A DNA stretch of 64,000 nucleotides from Nocardioides okcheonensis (GTDB taxonomy: Bacteria > Actinomycetota > Actinomycetes > Propionibacteriales > Nocardioidaceae): contig NZ_CP087710.1 in NCBI RefSeq assembly GCF_020991065.1, forward strand, positions 3,224,001 through 3,288,000. The letters are read 5' to 3'. The notes under the pieces are model-generated. The model did no database searches and had not been told where the DNA came from. It saw only the letters and a program-made list of their open reading frames with translations. Both the position numbers and the translations under genes were made by a program. This document shows positions 1 through 8,502 of the stretch, in pieces (within the stretch, counting starts at the first letter, position 1; every line of letters starts with the position of its first letter).

Positions 1-636
1 GTCGGGCTGCCGCTCGCGCTGTGGCTCGGTCACCTCGGGCGGGGCGGGTTCCTCGCCATCAACATCTCCAACGTGGGCCGGGCGATCCCGACCTTCGCGC
101 TCCTCGGTCTCCTGGTCGTGGCGCCGTGGCCGGGCACCGACGGCCTGGGCCCGTACGGCCGCGCCGGGCTCGCCACCCTGATCGCGCTCACGCTCTTCGC
201 CCTGCCGCCGATCATCACCAACGCCTACGTCGCCATGCGCGAGGTCCCGGCCGAGGTGCGCGAGGCCGCCCGGGGGATGGGCATGACGGGGACCCAGCGG
301 TTCTGGCGCGTCGAGCTGCCGCTCGGCCTGCCGCTGGTCGTGTCCGGCCTTCGGCTGGCGCTGGTGCAGGTGTGGGCGACCGCGACCATCGCCGCGCTCG
401 TCGCCGGCCCGGGGCTGGGCCAGGTGATCACCGACGGGTTCTTCCGCTCCAACTACGGCAAGGGCATCGCCGGCGCCCTCGTGGTGGCCGTGGTCGCATT
501 GGTGCTCGAGCTGCTCGCCGCGCTCGTCCAGCGCGCCGCGGACCCCACCCGCAGGGGTGCGCCGCCCCGTGGTCGGAAGGACGCGCTGTCGGTGAACCCG
601 GCTACCGTGGACCAGCCCGCCGAATCCGTCGGCTGA
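1..636 (+). CDS. Osmoprotectant ABC importer permease (ProW/OpuCB type), 5' end cut by the window
   Basis: The reading frame is open from the first base, so the N-terminus lies outside the window; 211 residues are visible. Several hydrophobic segments alternate with a cytoplasmic loop holding the permease EAA motif (REAARGMGMT, about residue 82), which contacts the ATPase. The run GQVITDGFFRSNYGKG and the Ala/Val-rich last helix are typical of the BPD_transp_1 permeases that import glycine betaine, choline or carnitine. A substrate-binding lipoprotein of the same system follows 52 nt downstream, so this is the end of an opu/pro-type operon. Confident for family; substrate is inferred. Confidence 0.85.
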   Translation, partial: VGLPLALWLGHLGRGGFLAINISNVGRAIPTFALLGLLVVAPWPGTDGLGPYGRAGLATLIALTLFALPPIITNAYVAMREVPAEVREAARGMGMTGTQRFWRVELPLGLPLVVSGLRLALVQVWATATIAALVAGPGLGQVITDGFFRSNYGKGIAGALVVAVVALVLELLAALVQRAADPTRRGAPPRGRKDALSVNPATVDQPAESVG

Positions 637-688
637 CGACCCACCTCCGGACACGCGCAGCGACGCTGCGGGACACAGAAGGATCACC

Positions 689-1642
689 ATGCACCTGGTT
701 CGTTCGCTCGCCGCGGTCCTCGCGGCCAGCGCCCTCACGCTCACCGGCTGTGCCGGCGACGACCTGTCCAGCGACACCGACTCCGGCTCCGACGCGACCT
801 CCGGCTCCGCCGACAAGGGCTCGCTGACCATCGCCGGTCAGAACTTCCCCGAGGCCACCCTCGTCGCGTCGATGTACGAGCAGCTGCTCGAGGACGCCGG
901 CTACACCGTCGAGACCAAGCTCGTCGACTCGCGCGACGCCTACATGCCGACCTTCCCCGGCGACGTCGACATCGTCCCGGAGTACGTCGGCGGCATCGTC
1001 AACTTCCTCAACACCCAGGCCAACGGCGACCAGGCCGAGCCGTTCGAGGCCGGTGACGGCCAGCAGCTCGCCGACGACGGAGCCAGCCTCCTCGAGGACG
1101 CCGGGATCGAGCTCCTCGACATCTCGCCGGCCACCGACACCAATGCCTTCTTCGTCACCCAGGAGTACTCCGAGTCCGAGGGCGTCACCACGCTCTCCGA
1201 CCTCGAGGGCACGAGCGTCGTGCTCGCCGCGGCGCCCGACTGCGAGGGTCGCCTCGACTGCGAGGGCGGCCTGTCCGACCAGTACGGCATCGACGTCACC
1301 AAGGTGCTGGAGCTCGGCTACGCCTCCGACCAGACCTACCAGTCGGTGCTCAGCGGCGAGTCCCAGCTCGGTGAGACCTCCACCACCGACGGCACCCTGG
1401 AGTCGCAGGGCCTCGTCGTCCTCGAGGACGACAAGGAGATCCAGCCCGCCCAGAACCTGGTGCCGGCCGTCTCCGCCGAGTTCCTCGCCGACCACCCCGA
1501 CGTGGCCGACATCCTCAACCCGCTGATGGCCGCGCTCACCACCGAGAACCTCACCGAGATGAACGGCCAGATGGCCGTCGACCGTGCCAAGCCCGAGGAC
1601 GTCGCCAACGACTTCCTCACCTCGGAGGGCCTGCTCGGCTGA
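689..1642 (+). CDS. Glycine betaine/osmoprotectant-binding lipoprotein (OpuC/ProX family)
   Basis: 317 residues. A Lys/Arg-poor signal peptide ends in the lipobox LTGC, so Cys21 should be lipidated and the protein anchored outside the membrane. An acidic Ser/Thr/Asp linker (about 22-47) leads into a type II periplasmic-binding fold (OpuAC domain) starting near LTIAGQNFPEATLVASMYEQ. The start is fixed by the Shine-Dalgarno sequence AGAAGGA a few bases before the ATG. It delivers compatible solutes to the permease just upstream. It ends 3 nt from the stop codon of the convergent glycosyltransferase. Confidence 0.87.
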   Translation: MHLVRSLAAVLAASALTLTGCAGDDLSSDTDSGSDATSGSADKGSLTIAGQNFPEATLVASMYEQLLEDAGYTVETKLVDSRDAYMPTFPGDVDIVPEYVGGIVNFLNTQANGDQAEPFEAGDGQQLADDGASLLEDAGIELLDISPATDTNAFFVTQEYSESEGVTTLSDLEGTSVVLAAAPDCEGRLDCEGGLSDQYGIDVTKVLELGYASDQTYQSVLSGESQLGETSTTDGTLESQGLVVLEDDKEIQPAQNLVPAVSAEFLADHPDVADILNPLMAALTTENLTEMNGQMAVDRAKPEDVANDFLTSEGLLG

Positions 1643-1645
1643 TCG

Positions 1646-2758
1646 TCAGACCTCGTGGTCCCGGAGTGCCAAGGCCTCCGGGGCCACGGTCGTCTCGTCG
1701 AGGACCGACGGCGGGATCGAGAGCCGCCAGGCGCCGGTCGCGATGTCCTGGGCCCGGGGGGCCGGCCCGTCGAGCGTCGCGACCCACCCCATCAGCGCCG
1801 TGACGTCGGCGCGGCGGTCCTGCTCGACCAGCCAGCCGGCGAGGCGGTGCACCGGCGGCAGCCCGCTGTGCACGAGCGAGCGGCGGCCCCACAGCTCCAG
1901 CACGCCGGAGCGCAGCAGCCGCCACCAGTCGGGCGTGCACCCGGGCACGAGCAGGAAGTAGCGCCACAGGTCGCCGGCCAGCACCCGGTCGCGGAAGACC
2001 CGCTCCACCTCGGCGTCGCCGTGCGCCTGCACCGACGACAGCGCCATCCGCTTGGTCTCCCACCGGTCGGTGAGGTCGGCCACCGACGACGCGCGGGTCT
2101 GGGTGATCGACCCGGCGCGGATCCGCCAGTGGTAGACGACCTCCTCGAGCACGTCGAAGGTGCCGTCGAGGAAGGCGCGGGTGGTCGTCGGCTGGTCCTC
2201 GTAGCGCACCCCCTCCGGCCAGGTCAGCCCCGCGGCGTCCCAGGCCGACCGGCGCCAGACCTTGTTCCACGCGAACACGTCGCCGAGGATCTCGGGCCGG
2301 TCCTCCACCCGCGCGCCCCGCAGCGGGCGGTGCAGGCGCCGCATCCACGGCGGCTCGGTGAGCGCGCCGTGCTCCCAGCGCACGACCGACCCGGTCGCGA
2401 GGTCGGAGCCCGACTCCTGCAGCGACCCGACCAGGTCGGCGTACGCGGTGCGGGGCAGCACGTCGTCGGAGTCGAGGAAGGCGACGTAGTCGCCGCGCAC
2501 GTGGGCGACGCCGGTGTTGCGGGCCGCCCCGAGTCCCGCGTTGGCCTGGTGCACCACCGTGATCCGGTGGTCGCGGGCCGCCCAGGCCTCGGCCAGGTCG
2601 CCGGAGCGGTCGGTCGAGCCGTCGTCGACGATGACCGCCTGCCAGCGGGTGTGGGTCTGCGCGAGCAGCGAGCGCACGCAGTCGTCGAGGTAGTCCTCGA
2701 CCCCCCACGCAGGGATCACCACCCCGAGCAGCGGGGCCCGGGAGAACAGCCGCTTCAT
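1646..2758 (-). CDS. Family 2 glycosyltransferase
   Basis: 370 residues. The N-terminal GT-A domain is clear: VVIPAWGVEDYLDDCVRSLL, then the nucleotide-binding DDGSTDRS and the DxD-type metal site in FLDSDD. It should transfer a sugar from a nucleotide donor to a surface glycan or lipid at the cytoplasmic face. The second half (about 200-370) is rich in Trp and Arg and has no recognised domain. The chosen ATG begins MKRLF and matches where the fold starts; the longer upstream frame runs into the divergent sulfotransferase. A TAGGGT hexamer 8 nt before the ATG suggests a leaderless mRNA. Acceptor unknown. Confidence 0.85.
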   Translation of the reverse strand: MKRLFSRAPLLGVVIPAWGVEDYLDDCVRSLLAQTHTRWQAVIVDDGSTDRSGDLAEAWAARDHRITVVHQANAGLGAARNTGVAHVRGDYVAFLDSDDVLPRTAYADLVGSLQESGSDLATGSVVRWEHGALTEPPWMRRLHRPLRGARVEDRPEILGDVFAWNKVWRRSAWDAAGLTWPEGVRYEDQPTTTRAFLDGTFDVLEEVVYHWRIRAGSITQTRASSVADLTDRWETKRMALSSVQAHGDAEVERVFRDRVLAGDLWRYFLLVPGCTPDWWRLLRSGVLELWGRRSLVHSGLPPVHRLAGWLVEQDRRADVTALMGWVATLDGPAPRAQDIATGAWRLSIPPSVLDETTVAPEALALRDHEV

Positions 2759-2766
2759 GACCGACG

Positions 2767-2772
2767 ACCCTA
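2767..2772 (-). promoter_or_regulatory. Putative -10 box of the glycosyltransferase gene, leaderless type
   Basis: TAGGGT on the minus strand ends 8 nt before the ATG at 2758, and no Shine-Dalgarno sequence is present. It shares a 67-nt divergent region with the sulfotransferase promoter. Confidence 0.45.
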
Positions 2773-2812
2773 GGGGACCGCCGCGGGCACCGGGCGCCGG
2801 GCGTGGCGCCGG

Positions 2813-2818
2813 TAGGCT
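2813..2818 (+). promoter_or_regulatory. Putative -10 box of the sulfotransferase gene, leaderless type
   Basis: TAGGCT lies 7 nt before the GTG start at 2826 and no Shine-Dalgarno sequence is visible, so transcription would begin at or next to the start codon. Confidence 0.5.
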
Positions 2819-2825
2819 GCCCGCC

Positions 2826-3941
2826 GTGACCGAGCAGCCCAGAGCGATCGACGAGATGAACCCCGACGGAGTGTCCCGCAAGGTCCTCTTCGTCGCCGGC
2901 GCCGGACGCAGCGGCACCAGCACGCTGGCGGGCATCGTGTCCAAGCTGGGCATGCACGTGCCGCTGCCGGAGGTCCCGCCGGACGACTCCAACCCGCGCG
3001 GCTTCAGCGAGCCGCAGTGGGTCGTGGACGTCCACGACGAGTGGCTCGCCGAGGCGCTGGTCCAGGTCAGCGACGCACGCCCGAACGCGTGGTTCGACAC
3101 CGGCCGCATCTGCAGCCGCGAGCCCGCGCGGATCCGGGTCAGCGAGTGGCTCGAGCCGCACTTCGCCGAGCACCCCGAGCTGGTCGTGAAGGACCCGCGG
3201 CTGAGCTGGTTCCTCGGCCTGTGGCGGGTCGCCGCGATCCGGACCGGCGCCACGCCGGTCTTCGCCACCATGCTGCGGCCGCCGGCCGAGGTGGTCGGGT
3301 CGAAGCAGAAGTACTACGCCAACAAGCTCGGCTCGGCCCACCTCGCGGCGAGCTGGGTCAACATGCTGCTCCACACCGAGCGCGCCACGCGGCCCGCCGA
3401 GGGCGACGGCGGCCGCGTCTTCGTGCGCTACGAGGACCTGCTGAGCGACTGGGTGCGGACGGTGACCGGGCTCGGCCACGCGCTGGACCTGCAGACGATC
3501 ATCCACACCCGCAGCGACCAGATCCGCGAGGTGCACCGCTTCATCGACCCGACGCTGCGGCGGGTGACCTCGACGCTCGACGACCTCGGGCTGCCGCGAC
3601 GCCTCCACGAGCTGACCGCGACCACGTGGGACGAGCTCAACAAGCTCGCCGACGAGGGCGGCGACACCCCGGCCGCGCACGCGACCTTCGACCAGCTGCG
3701 CGACGAGTACGTCGACCTCTACGACGAGGCGGCGGCGATCAGCCGCTCGTCGGCCGTCCACGCCCGCCTCCAGGGCCGCCGCCAGGCGTCCGCCGAGGCC
3801 GCGGCCGAGGCGCCGTCGAGGTCGCTCGCCGACCGGGTGCCCCACGACGTGCGCGCCGCGATCCCCCCGGGCGTGCGCCGCGGCGTGCGCAAGGCGCTCG
3901 GCCGCGAGCGGGACGCTGCGGGGACGGGGAACGAGCAGTGA
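2826..3941 (+). CDS. Sulfotransferase family protein
   Basis: 371 residues. VLFVAGAGRSGTSTLAGIVSKLG near the N-terminus is the 5'-phosphosulfate loop of PAPS-dependent sulfotransferases, and the central part (KDPRLSWFLGLW, then LRPPAEVVGSKQKYY) resembles the 3'-phosphate site (normally R...S). The C-terminal 50 residues are basic and Ala-rich. It would move sulfate from PAPS to a carbohydrate or lipid. The GTG start is favoured because a TAGGCT box lies 7 nt upstream; an in-frame ATG at 2757 would read through that promoter. The stop overlaps the start of the next glycosyltransferase (GTGA), so the two are translationally coupled. Acceptor unknown. Confidence 0.78.
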   Translation: MTEQPRAIDEMNPDGVSRKVLFVAGAGRSGTSTLAGIVSKLGMHVPLPEVPPDDSNPRGFSEPQWVVDVHDEWLAEALVQVSDARPNAWFDTGRICSREPARIRVSEWLEPHFAEHPELVVKDPRLSWFLGLWRVAAIRTGATPVFATMLRPPAEVVGSKQKYYANKLGSAHLAASWVNMLLHTERATRPAEGDGGRVFVRYEDLLSDWVRTVTGLGHALDLQTIIHTRSDQIREVHRFIDPTLRRVTSTLDDLGLPRRLHELTATTWDELNKLADEGGDTPAAHATFDQLRDEYVDLYDEAAAISRSSAVHARLQGRRQASAEAAAEAPSRSLADRVPHDVRAAIPPGVRRGVRKALGRERDAAGTGNEQ

Positions 3942-4900
3942 GCGTCCCCGTCGGCGCCGGCCGGGGGATCACCAACCTCGAGGGCCACGCCGACTACGAC
4001 ATCGTCTGGCCCTGGGCCGACGAGCGCGGTGGGCCCGGCGCGCTGCGGCGTGGCGCCACCGCGGTGCTGCGGGTGAAGAACGAGGCCCCCGGCCTGCGGT
4101 TCGTGCTGCCGCCGCTGCTGCGCGCCTGCGACCACGTGCTGCTGGTCGACAACGGCTCCGACGACGGGACCGGCGAGGAGGCCCTGCGCGTCGCCGCCGA
4201 GCACGGTCTGTCGGACCGGTTCACGCTCAAGGAGTACCCCTTCGCGGTCGCCCGCGCCGGTGCCGAGCACCTCGCGGTCAACGAGCGCTCGGTGCACTCG
4301 CTGGCCTACTTCTACAACTGGTGCTTCTCCCACGTCCGCACCCGCTACTCCTGGAAGTGGGACGGCGACATGGTGCTGACGACCGAGGGCGAGGTGTCGA
4401 TGTCCGACCTGTCCTGGCAGGTCGGGATGGCCGAGGCCGTGATCCGCTTCCCGCGCCACGGCCTCTACATCGAGTCTGACCGCCGCGCGTTCCTCGACCT
4501 GGGGCTGCGCAACATCGAGGAGTGGGGCTTCCCGATGAGCCCCGACTACGTCTACGCCAAGGCACCGGAGTGGGAGATCCGCACCACGCCGGACCGGATC
4601 GAGATGTTCGCGCTCCCGCAGGGGCTGTGCGTCGAGCTCAAGTGGCTCGACGGCGACGAGTTCGCCCACTGGACCAACCCCGAGTCGTTCGCGACCTCGA
4701 TCCGCAACCGGCGCAAGCGCCGCGAGTGGCTGGTCTGGAACGCGCTCCACGACGGCCAGGTGCCCGAGGGCGTGGTGGAGATCGTCGCCCCCGAGGGCGT
4801 CCACGTCGTCGACCACGTCACCCACACCTGGCTGCCGCGCGCGCCGCGCCCGTTCGTCGTCGACGACCCCGACCACGCCAGGCTGCACCTGCGCGCCTGA
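3938..4900 (+). CDS. Family 2-like glycosyltransferase
   Basis: 320 residues starting at a GTG that overlaps the sulfotransferase stop. The sequence ATAVLRVKNEAPGLRFVLPP followed by VLLVDNGSDDGTGEEA is the nucleotide-sugar site of GT2 proteins that begin with 'RVKNE', and WDGDM is a DxD-like metal site. The rest is rich in aromatic residues and has no clear membrane segment. Coupled translation suggests it works with the sulfotransferase on one product, perhaps a sulfated surface glycan (inference). The 193 nt after it hold the metQ promoter region. Confidence 0.78.
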   Translation: MSVPVGAGRGITNLEGHADYDIVWPWADERGGPGALRRGATAVLRVKNEAPGLRFVLPPLLRACDHVLLVDNGSDDGTGEEALRVAAEHGLSDRFTLKEYPFAVARAGAEHLAVNERSVHSLAYFYNWCFSHVRTRYSWKWDGDMVLTTEGEVSMSDLSWQVGMAEAVIRFPRHGLYIESDRRAFLDLGLRNIEEWGFPMSPDYVYAKAPEWEIRTTPDRIEMFALPQGLCVELKWLDGDEFAHWTNPESFATSIRNRRKRREWLVWNALHDGQVPEGVVEIVAPEGVHVVDHVTHTWLPRAPRPFVVDDPDHARLHLRA

Positions 4901-4985
4901 CCCGCGCTCCGTGAGGCGGTTCACACCCGCATCGGGATAGCCCCGCGCCGCCCGCCGGTTCCACCGGTTGGCGGCCGTCGCGATT

Positions 4986-5017
4986 CAACTGTTGTTAGTC
5001 GATTGACTTAGTGTTGT
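4986..5017. promoter_or_regulatory. AT-rich imperfect palindrome upstream of metQ, candidate operator
   Basis: In a strongly GC-rich background this stretch is AT-rich and forms nested imperfect inverted repeats: TTAGTC-gatt-GACTTA inside CAAC...GTTG. It lies about 80 nt before the metQ start, where a repressor of methionine uptake would bind. I see no SAM riboswitch stem pattern. The binding protein is unknown. Confidence 0.35.
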
Positions 5018-5093
5018 GTCTGCGACGGCCCGGGCACGTCTCCCGACGCCTGACGCCCCGCACTCGACGACGTACGACGAAAGGCTCACCGCC

Positions 5094-6032
5094 ATGTCCG
5101 AGAACCTCCCGCAGATCGCGCCGCCCTCCTCGCGTCGCACCCCGCTCCTGGTGGGCGCCGCCGTCGTGGTGGTCCTCGCCGTCGTGGCGGCGGTGTTCCT
5201 CACCCGCGGCGACGACGCCGGTGCGACCGCCGGCGCCGAGAACCGCAAGGTCGTGCTCGGCACGGTCGGCGCCAGCGACCCGTACTGGCAGACCTTCGCC
5301 GACGCCGCCGCCGAGGAGGGCATCGACCTCGAGGTCCGCGACTTCGCCGACTACACCCAGCCCAACCCGGCGCTGACCGAGGGCGAGCTGGACGTGAACC
5401 AGTTCCAGCACCTCGTCTACATGGCCGAGTACAACACCGCCAACGACGGCGACATCGTGCCGCTCGGCTCGACGGCGATCTACCCGCTCGGCCTCTACTC
5501 GACGCAGTACGACTCGGTCGAGGAGATCCAGGACGGCGACACCGTCGTCGTGCCCGACGACGACAGCAACCAGGCCCGCGGCCTGCTGATCCTGCAGTCC
5601 GCCGGGCTCATCACGCTGAAGGACGGCGGCACGATCTACTCCACCCTCGCCGACATCGACGAGGACGCCTCCCGCGTCGAGGTCAAGGCGATCAAGGCCG
5701 ACCTGACCCCGACCTCGCTGCCCGACGTCGCCGCCGCGATCGTCAACAACGACTTCGTGGAGAAGGCCGGGCTGGAGTTCGAGGACGCCCTCGCCACCGA
5801 CGACGCCTCGGACCCCAACGCGCTGCCCTACGTCAACGTCTTCGCGGTCCGCGCCGAGGACCGTGACGACCCGACGCTGCTCAAGCTCGTCGAGATCTAC
5901 CAGGACACCCAGGCCGTGCTCGACGGCGTGCAGGACGTCTCCGGCGGCACCGCCGAGCTGGTGAAGGTCCCGCAGGACGAGCTGCAGACGGCCCTCGACA
6001 AGGTCGAGGCCGACACCGCGGCCCAGCAGTAG
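5094..6032 (+). CDS. metQ: D-methionine-type substrate-binding protein MetQ (NlpA family), membrane-anchored
   Basis: 312 residues. After a short cytoplasmic N-terminus there is one hydrophobic helix (LLVGAAVVVVLAVVAAVFL, about 18-36) and then an NlpA-type solute-binding domain (VVLGTVGASDPYWQTF; later VNQFQHLVYMAEYN). No Cys follows the helix, so unlike classical MetQ this is not a lipoprotein but should be held by an uncleaved transmembrane anchor. The ATG is preceded by GAAAGG. metN and metI follow in the same operon, which fixes the role: capture of methionine outside the membrane for the MetNI importer. Confidence 0.88.
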   Translation: MSENLPQIAPPSSRRTPLLVGAAVVVVLAVVAAVFLTRGDDAGATAGAENRKVVLGTVGASDPYWQTFADAAAEEGIDLEVRDFADYTQPNPALTEGELDVNQFQHLVYMAEYNTANDGDIVPLGSTAIYPLGLYSTQYDSVEEIQDGDTVVVPDDDSNQARGLLILQSAGLITLKDGGTIYSTLADIDEDASRVEVKAIKADLTPTSLPDVAAAIVNNDFVEKAGLEFEDALATDDASDPNALPYVNVFAVRAEDRDDPTLLKLVEIYQDTQAVLDGVQDVSGGTAELVKVPQDELQTALDKVEADTAAQQ

Positions 6033-6073
6033 CCCGTCCAGCAGTCCGAGCAGAACCACAGGAGGAGTCCACG

Positions 6074-7102
6074 ATGCCGCTCGTCGAGCTGACCGACGTG
6101 CACAAGACGTTCCCGGGAGGTCGCGGCCGCGCGCCGGTCGAGGCCATCCGCGGGGTCGACCTGAGCGTCGAGGAGGGCGAGATCGTCGGCATCGTGGGCT
6201 ACTCCGGCGCCGGCAAGTCGACGCTGGTGCGGCTGGTCAACGCCCTCGAGACCACGACCTCGGGGAGCGTGCGGATCGCCGGCCGCGAGATCACCGGCCT
6301 CAAGGAGCGCGAGCTGCGCGAGGTGCGCCTCGGGATCGGGATGATCTTCCAGCAGTTCAACCTGTTCCGCTCCCGGACGGTGTGGGGCAACGTCGCCTAC
6401 CCGCTGGAGGTGGCGGGCGTCGCGAAGCCCGAGCGGGACAAGCGGATCTCCGACCTGCTCCACTTCGTCGGCCTCGCCGACAAGGCGCACGCCCACGTCG
6501 AGGAGCTCTCGGGCGGGCAGAAGCAGCGCGTCGGCATCGCCCGCGCGCTTGCCACCAGCCCGAAGCTGCTGCTGGCCGACGAGTCGACGAGCGCCCTCGA
6601 CCCGGAGACCACCCAGGAGGTGCTGGCGCTGCTGCGCCGGGTCAACCGCGAGCTCGGCATCACCATCGTGGTGATCACCCACGAGATGGACGTGGTCCGC
6701 AGCCTGGCCCACCGCGTCGTCGTGATGGAGGCGGGGCGGATCGTGGAGGAGGGGCCGGTCCTGCAGGTGATGTCCGACCCGCAGCAGCCCGTCACCCGCC
6801 GCTTCGTGGGCACCATCGTCGACGACGAGCCCGACGCGGAGGCGCTGGCCGCGCTGCACGCGCGCCACCCCGGCCGCTTCGTCAAGCTCGCCTTCCGCGG
6901 CGACGAGGTGCGCCAGAGCGACGTGTTCGCGCTGCTGCTGAAGCACGGCGTGCGCTTCGAGCTCGTCTACGGCGGGATCGAGGAGGTGCAGGGCGACACA
7001 TTCGGCAACCTGACCCTCGCCCTCGACGGCGAGCACGGGGCGGTGGACGCCGCCCTCGACGACGTACGGGCACTCGTCCCGGTGAAGGAGCTCCAGCGAT
7101 GA
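6074..7102 (+). CDS. metN: Methionine ABC importer ATP-binding protein MetN
   Basis: 342 residues with a strong AGGAGGA ribosome-binding site. All ABC motifs are present: Walker A GYSGAGKST, Q-loop MIFQQFNLF, signature LSGGQKQR, Walker B LLLADE followed by STSALD, and the switch His in ITHEMD. The last 100 residues form the NIL/ACT-like domain that in E. coli MetN binds methionine and shuts the transporter off (trans-inhibition). The stop overlaps the start of metI. It powers methionine uptake at the inner face of the membrane. Confidence 0.95.
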   Translation: MPLVELTDVHKTFPGGRGRAPVEAIRGVDLSVEEGEIVGIVGYSGAGKSTLVRLVNALETTTSGSVRIAGREITGLKERELREVRLGIGMIFQQFNLFRSRTVWGNVAYPLEVAGVAKPERDKRISDLLHFVGLADKAHAHVEELSGGQKQRVGIARALATSPKLLLADESTSALDPETTQEVLALLRRVNRELGITIVVITHEMDVVRSLAHRVVVMEAGRIVEEGPVLQVMSDPQQPVTRRFVGTIVDDEPDAEALAALHARHPGRFVKLAFRGDEVRQSDVFALLLKHGVRFELVYGGIEEVQGDTFGNLTLALDGEHGAVDAALDDVRALVPVKELQR

Positions 7103-7764
7103 GCGACAGCAACATCGGCCAGCTCTGGCCGCTCTTCTGGACCGCGGCCTGGGAGACCCTCTACATGGTCGCCCTCACCCTGACCATGGGCGGCCTGCTC
7201 GGGCTGCTCCTCGGGCTCGCGCTCTACGTCACCCGCAGCGGCGGTCTCTACGCCAGCCGCCCGGTCAACGCGGTGCTCAACGTGCTGGTCAACTTCTTCC
7301 GGCCGATCCCGTTCGTCATCTTCATCGCGGCCGTGCAGCCGCTCGCCCGGGTCGTCGTCGGCACCGGCATCGGCAACCCGGCGATCGTCTTCGGCCTGAC
7401 CGTCGCGGCGATGTTCGGCATCAGCCGGATCGTCGAGCAGAACCTGGTGACCGTCGACCCCGGCGTCATCGAGGCGGCCCGCTCGGTCGGGGCCAGCCGG
7501 GCCCGGATCGTGCGCACGGTGGTCATCCCCGAGGCGCTCGGCCCGCTCGTGCTCGGCTACACCTTCGTGTTCGTGGCGATCGTCGACATGACCGCGATCG
7601 CCGGCGTGATCGGTGGCGGCGGGCTCGGCAACTTCGCCCTGCAGTACGGCTTCCGCCAGTTCGACACCGTCGTCACCTGGACCGCCGTCGTGGTGATCGT
7701 GGCGCTCGTGCAGGTCGGCCAGCTTGCCGGCAACACCGCGGCGCGGCGGATCCTGCGCCGCTGA
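7099..7764 (+). CDS. metI: Methionine ABC importer permease MetI
   Basis: 221 residues, the usual MetI size, with five predicted membrane helices. The EAA loop reads VIEAARSVGASRARIVRTVVIPEALGP in part (about residues 128-150) and docks on MetN. VDMTAIAGVIGGGGLGNFALQ is highly typical of MetI. The ATG overlaps the metN stop (ATGA), giving coupled translation. Completes the metQNI operon. Confidence 0.95.
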   Translation: MSDSNIGQLWPLFWTAAWETLYMVALTLTMGGLLGLLLGLALYVTRSGGLYASRPVNAVLNVLVNFFRPIPFVIFIAAVQPLARVVVGTGIGNPAIVFGLTVAAMFGISRIVEQNLVTVDPGVIEAARSVGASRARIVRTVVIPEALGPLVLGYTFVFVAIVDMTAIAGVIGGGGLGNFALQYGFRQFDTVVTWTAVVVIVALVQVGQLAGNTAARRILRR

Positions 7765-7776
7765 GCCCCGTTCGCT

Positions 7777-8502
7777 TCAGAGCAGGAGCAGCGGCAGCGC
7801 CATGACGACGGTGAGCACGAGTGTCAGCCACGGGCCCAGTCGATCGAGTCCGCGCGACGCCGCGTCCTCGCGCATCGTGCCCGCGCCGCCGGCCTCGTCC
7901 GGGCCGATCACGGGGTCGGAGAGGTCGGGACCGCGCAGGGCCAGTGCGGTGTGCACGGCCAAGAGGGCGACGCCCGCTCCCAGAGCGGGGACCGCCGGCA
8001 CCGTGAGCAGGGTCTGCCGGGCGAGGACGAGGACGGCGACGAACAGCGCGATCGGCGCGATGCACCCCACCAGTGCCACCCACCAGCGGCGCACGAGGGC
8101 ACGCAGCAGCGCCTCTGCGAACCGGACGAGCAGAGCGGACCCGGCGGCGGCCAGCGCCACGACCGCGACCAGCCCCGTGGTGAGCTCGAGGTCGTCGCCC
8201 GTGCGCCAGGCCGCCACCGCGCCGAGCGTGAGCAGCATCGAGACCAGTCCCAGCCCGGTGGTCGCAACCTCGCGCGCCAGGTCGGAGGACGGGGCTGCCG
8301 GAGCGAGGTCGAGGTCGTCGGCGTAGGTCACCGGGTCGCCGAACGCCGATCGCGCGGATTCGCCGCTCTCGGCGCAGTGCGCCTCGACCTCGGCGAGGGC
8401 GGCTCCGATCCGTCGGCCGTCGACGCCGCGCAGGCGCAGCTCGAGCAGGAAGGCCTCGGACCAGTCGGTCTCGACGTGGGGCGTACGGGTGTCGATCGTC
8501 AT
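7777..8502 (-). CDS. Membrane protein with N-terminal HAAS-like domain, partner of the PadR regulator
   Basis: 241 residues. The first 80 form a soluble helical domain (EAFLLELRLRGVDGRRIGAA, then SARSAFGDPVTYADDLDL) that resembles the HAAS/DUF1700 domain found next to PadR regulators. At least five hydrophobic helices follow. The ATG overlaps the stop of the PadR gene (ATGA), so the two are co-transcribed and coupled. Proteins of this kind are thought to sense envelope stress with their PadR partner; substrate and mechanism are not visible here. Confidence 0.7.
   Translation of the reverse strand: MTIDTRTPHVETDWSEAFLLELRLRGVDGRRIGAALAEVEAHCAESGESARSAFGDPVTYADDLDLAPAAPSSDLAREVATTGLGLVSMLLTLGAVAAWRTGDDLELTTGLVAVVALAAAGSALLVRFAEALLRALVRRWWVALVGCIAPIALFVAVLVLARQTLLTVPAVPALGAGVALLAVHTALALRGPDLSDPVIGPDEAGGAGTMREDAASRGLDRLGPWLTLVLTVVMALPLLLL

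Noticed and set aside
4901..5093. SAM or S-box riboswitch before metQ
   Set aside because: No multi-stem pattern or terminator was found; only one imperfect AT-rich palindrome.
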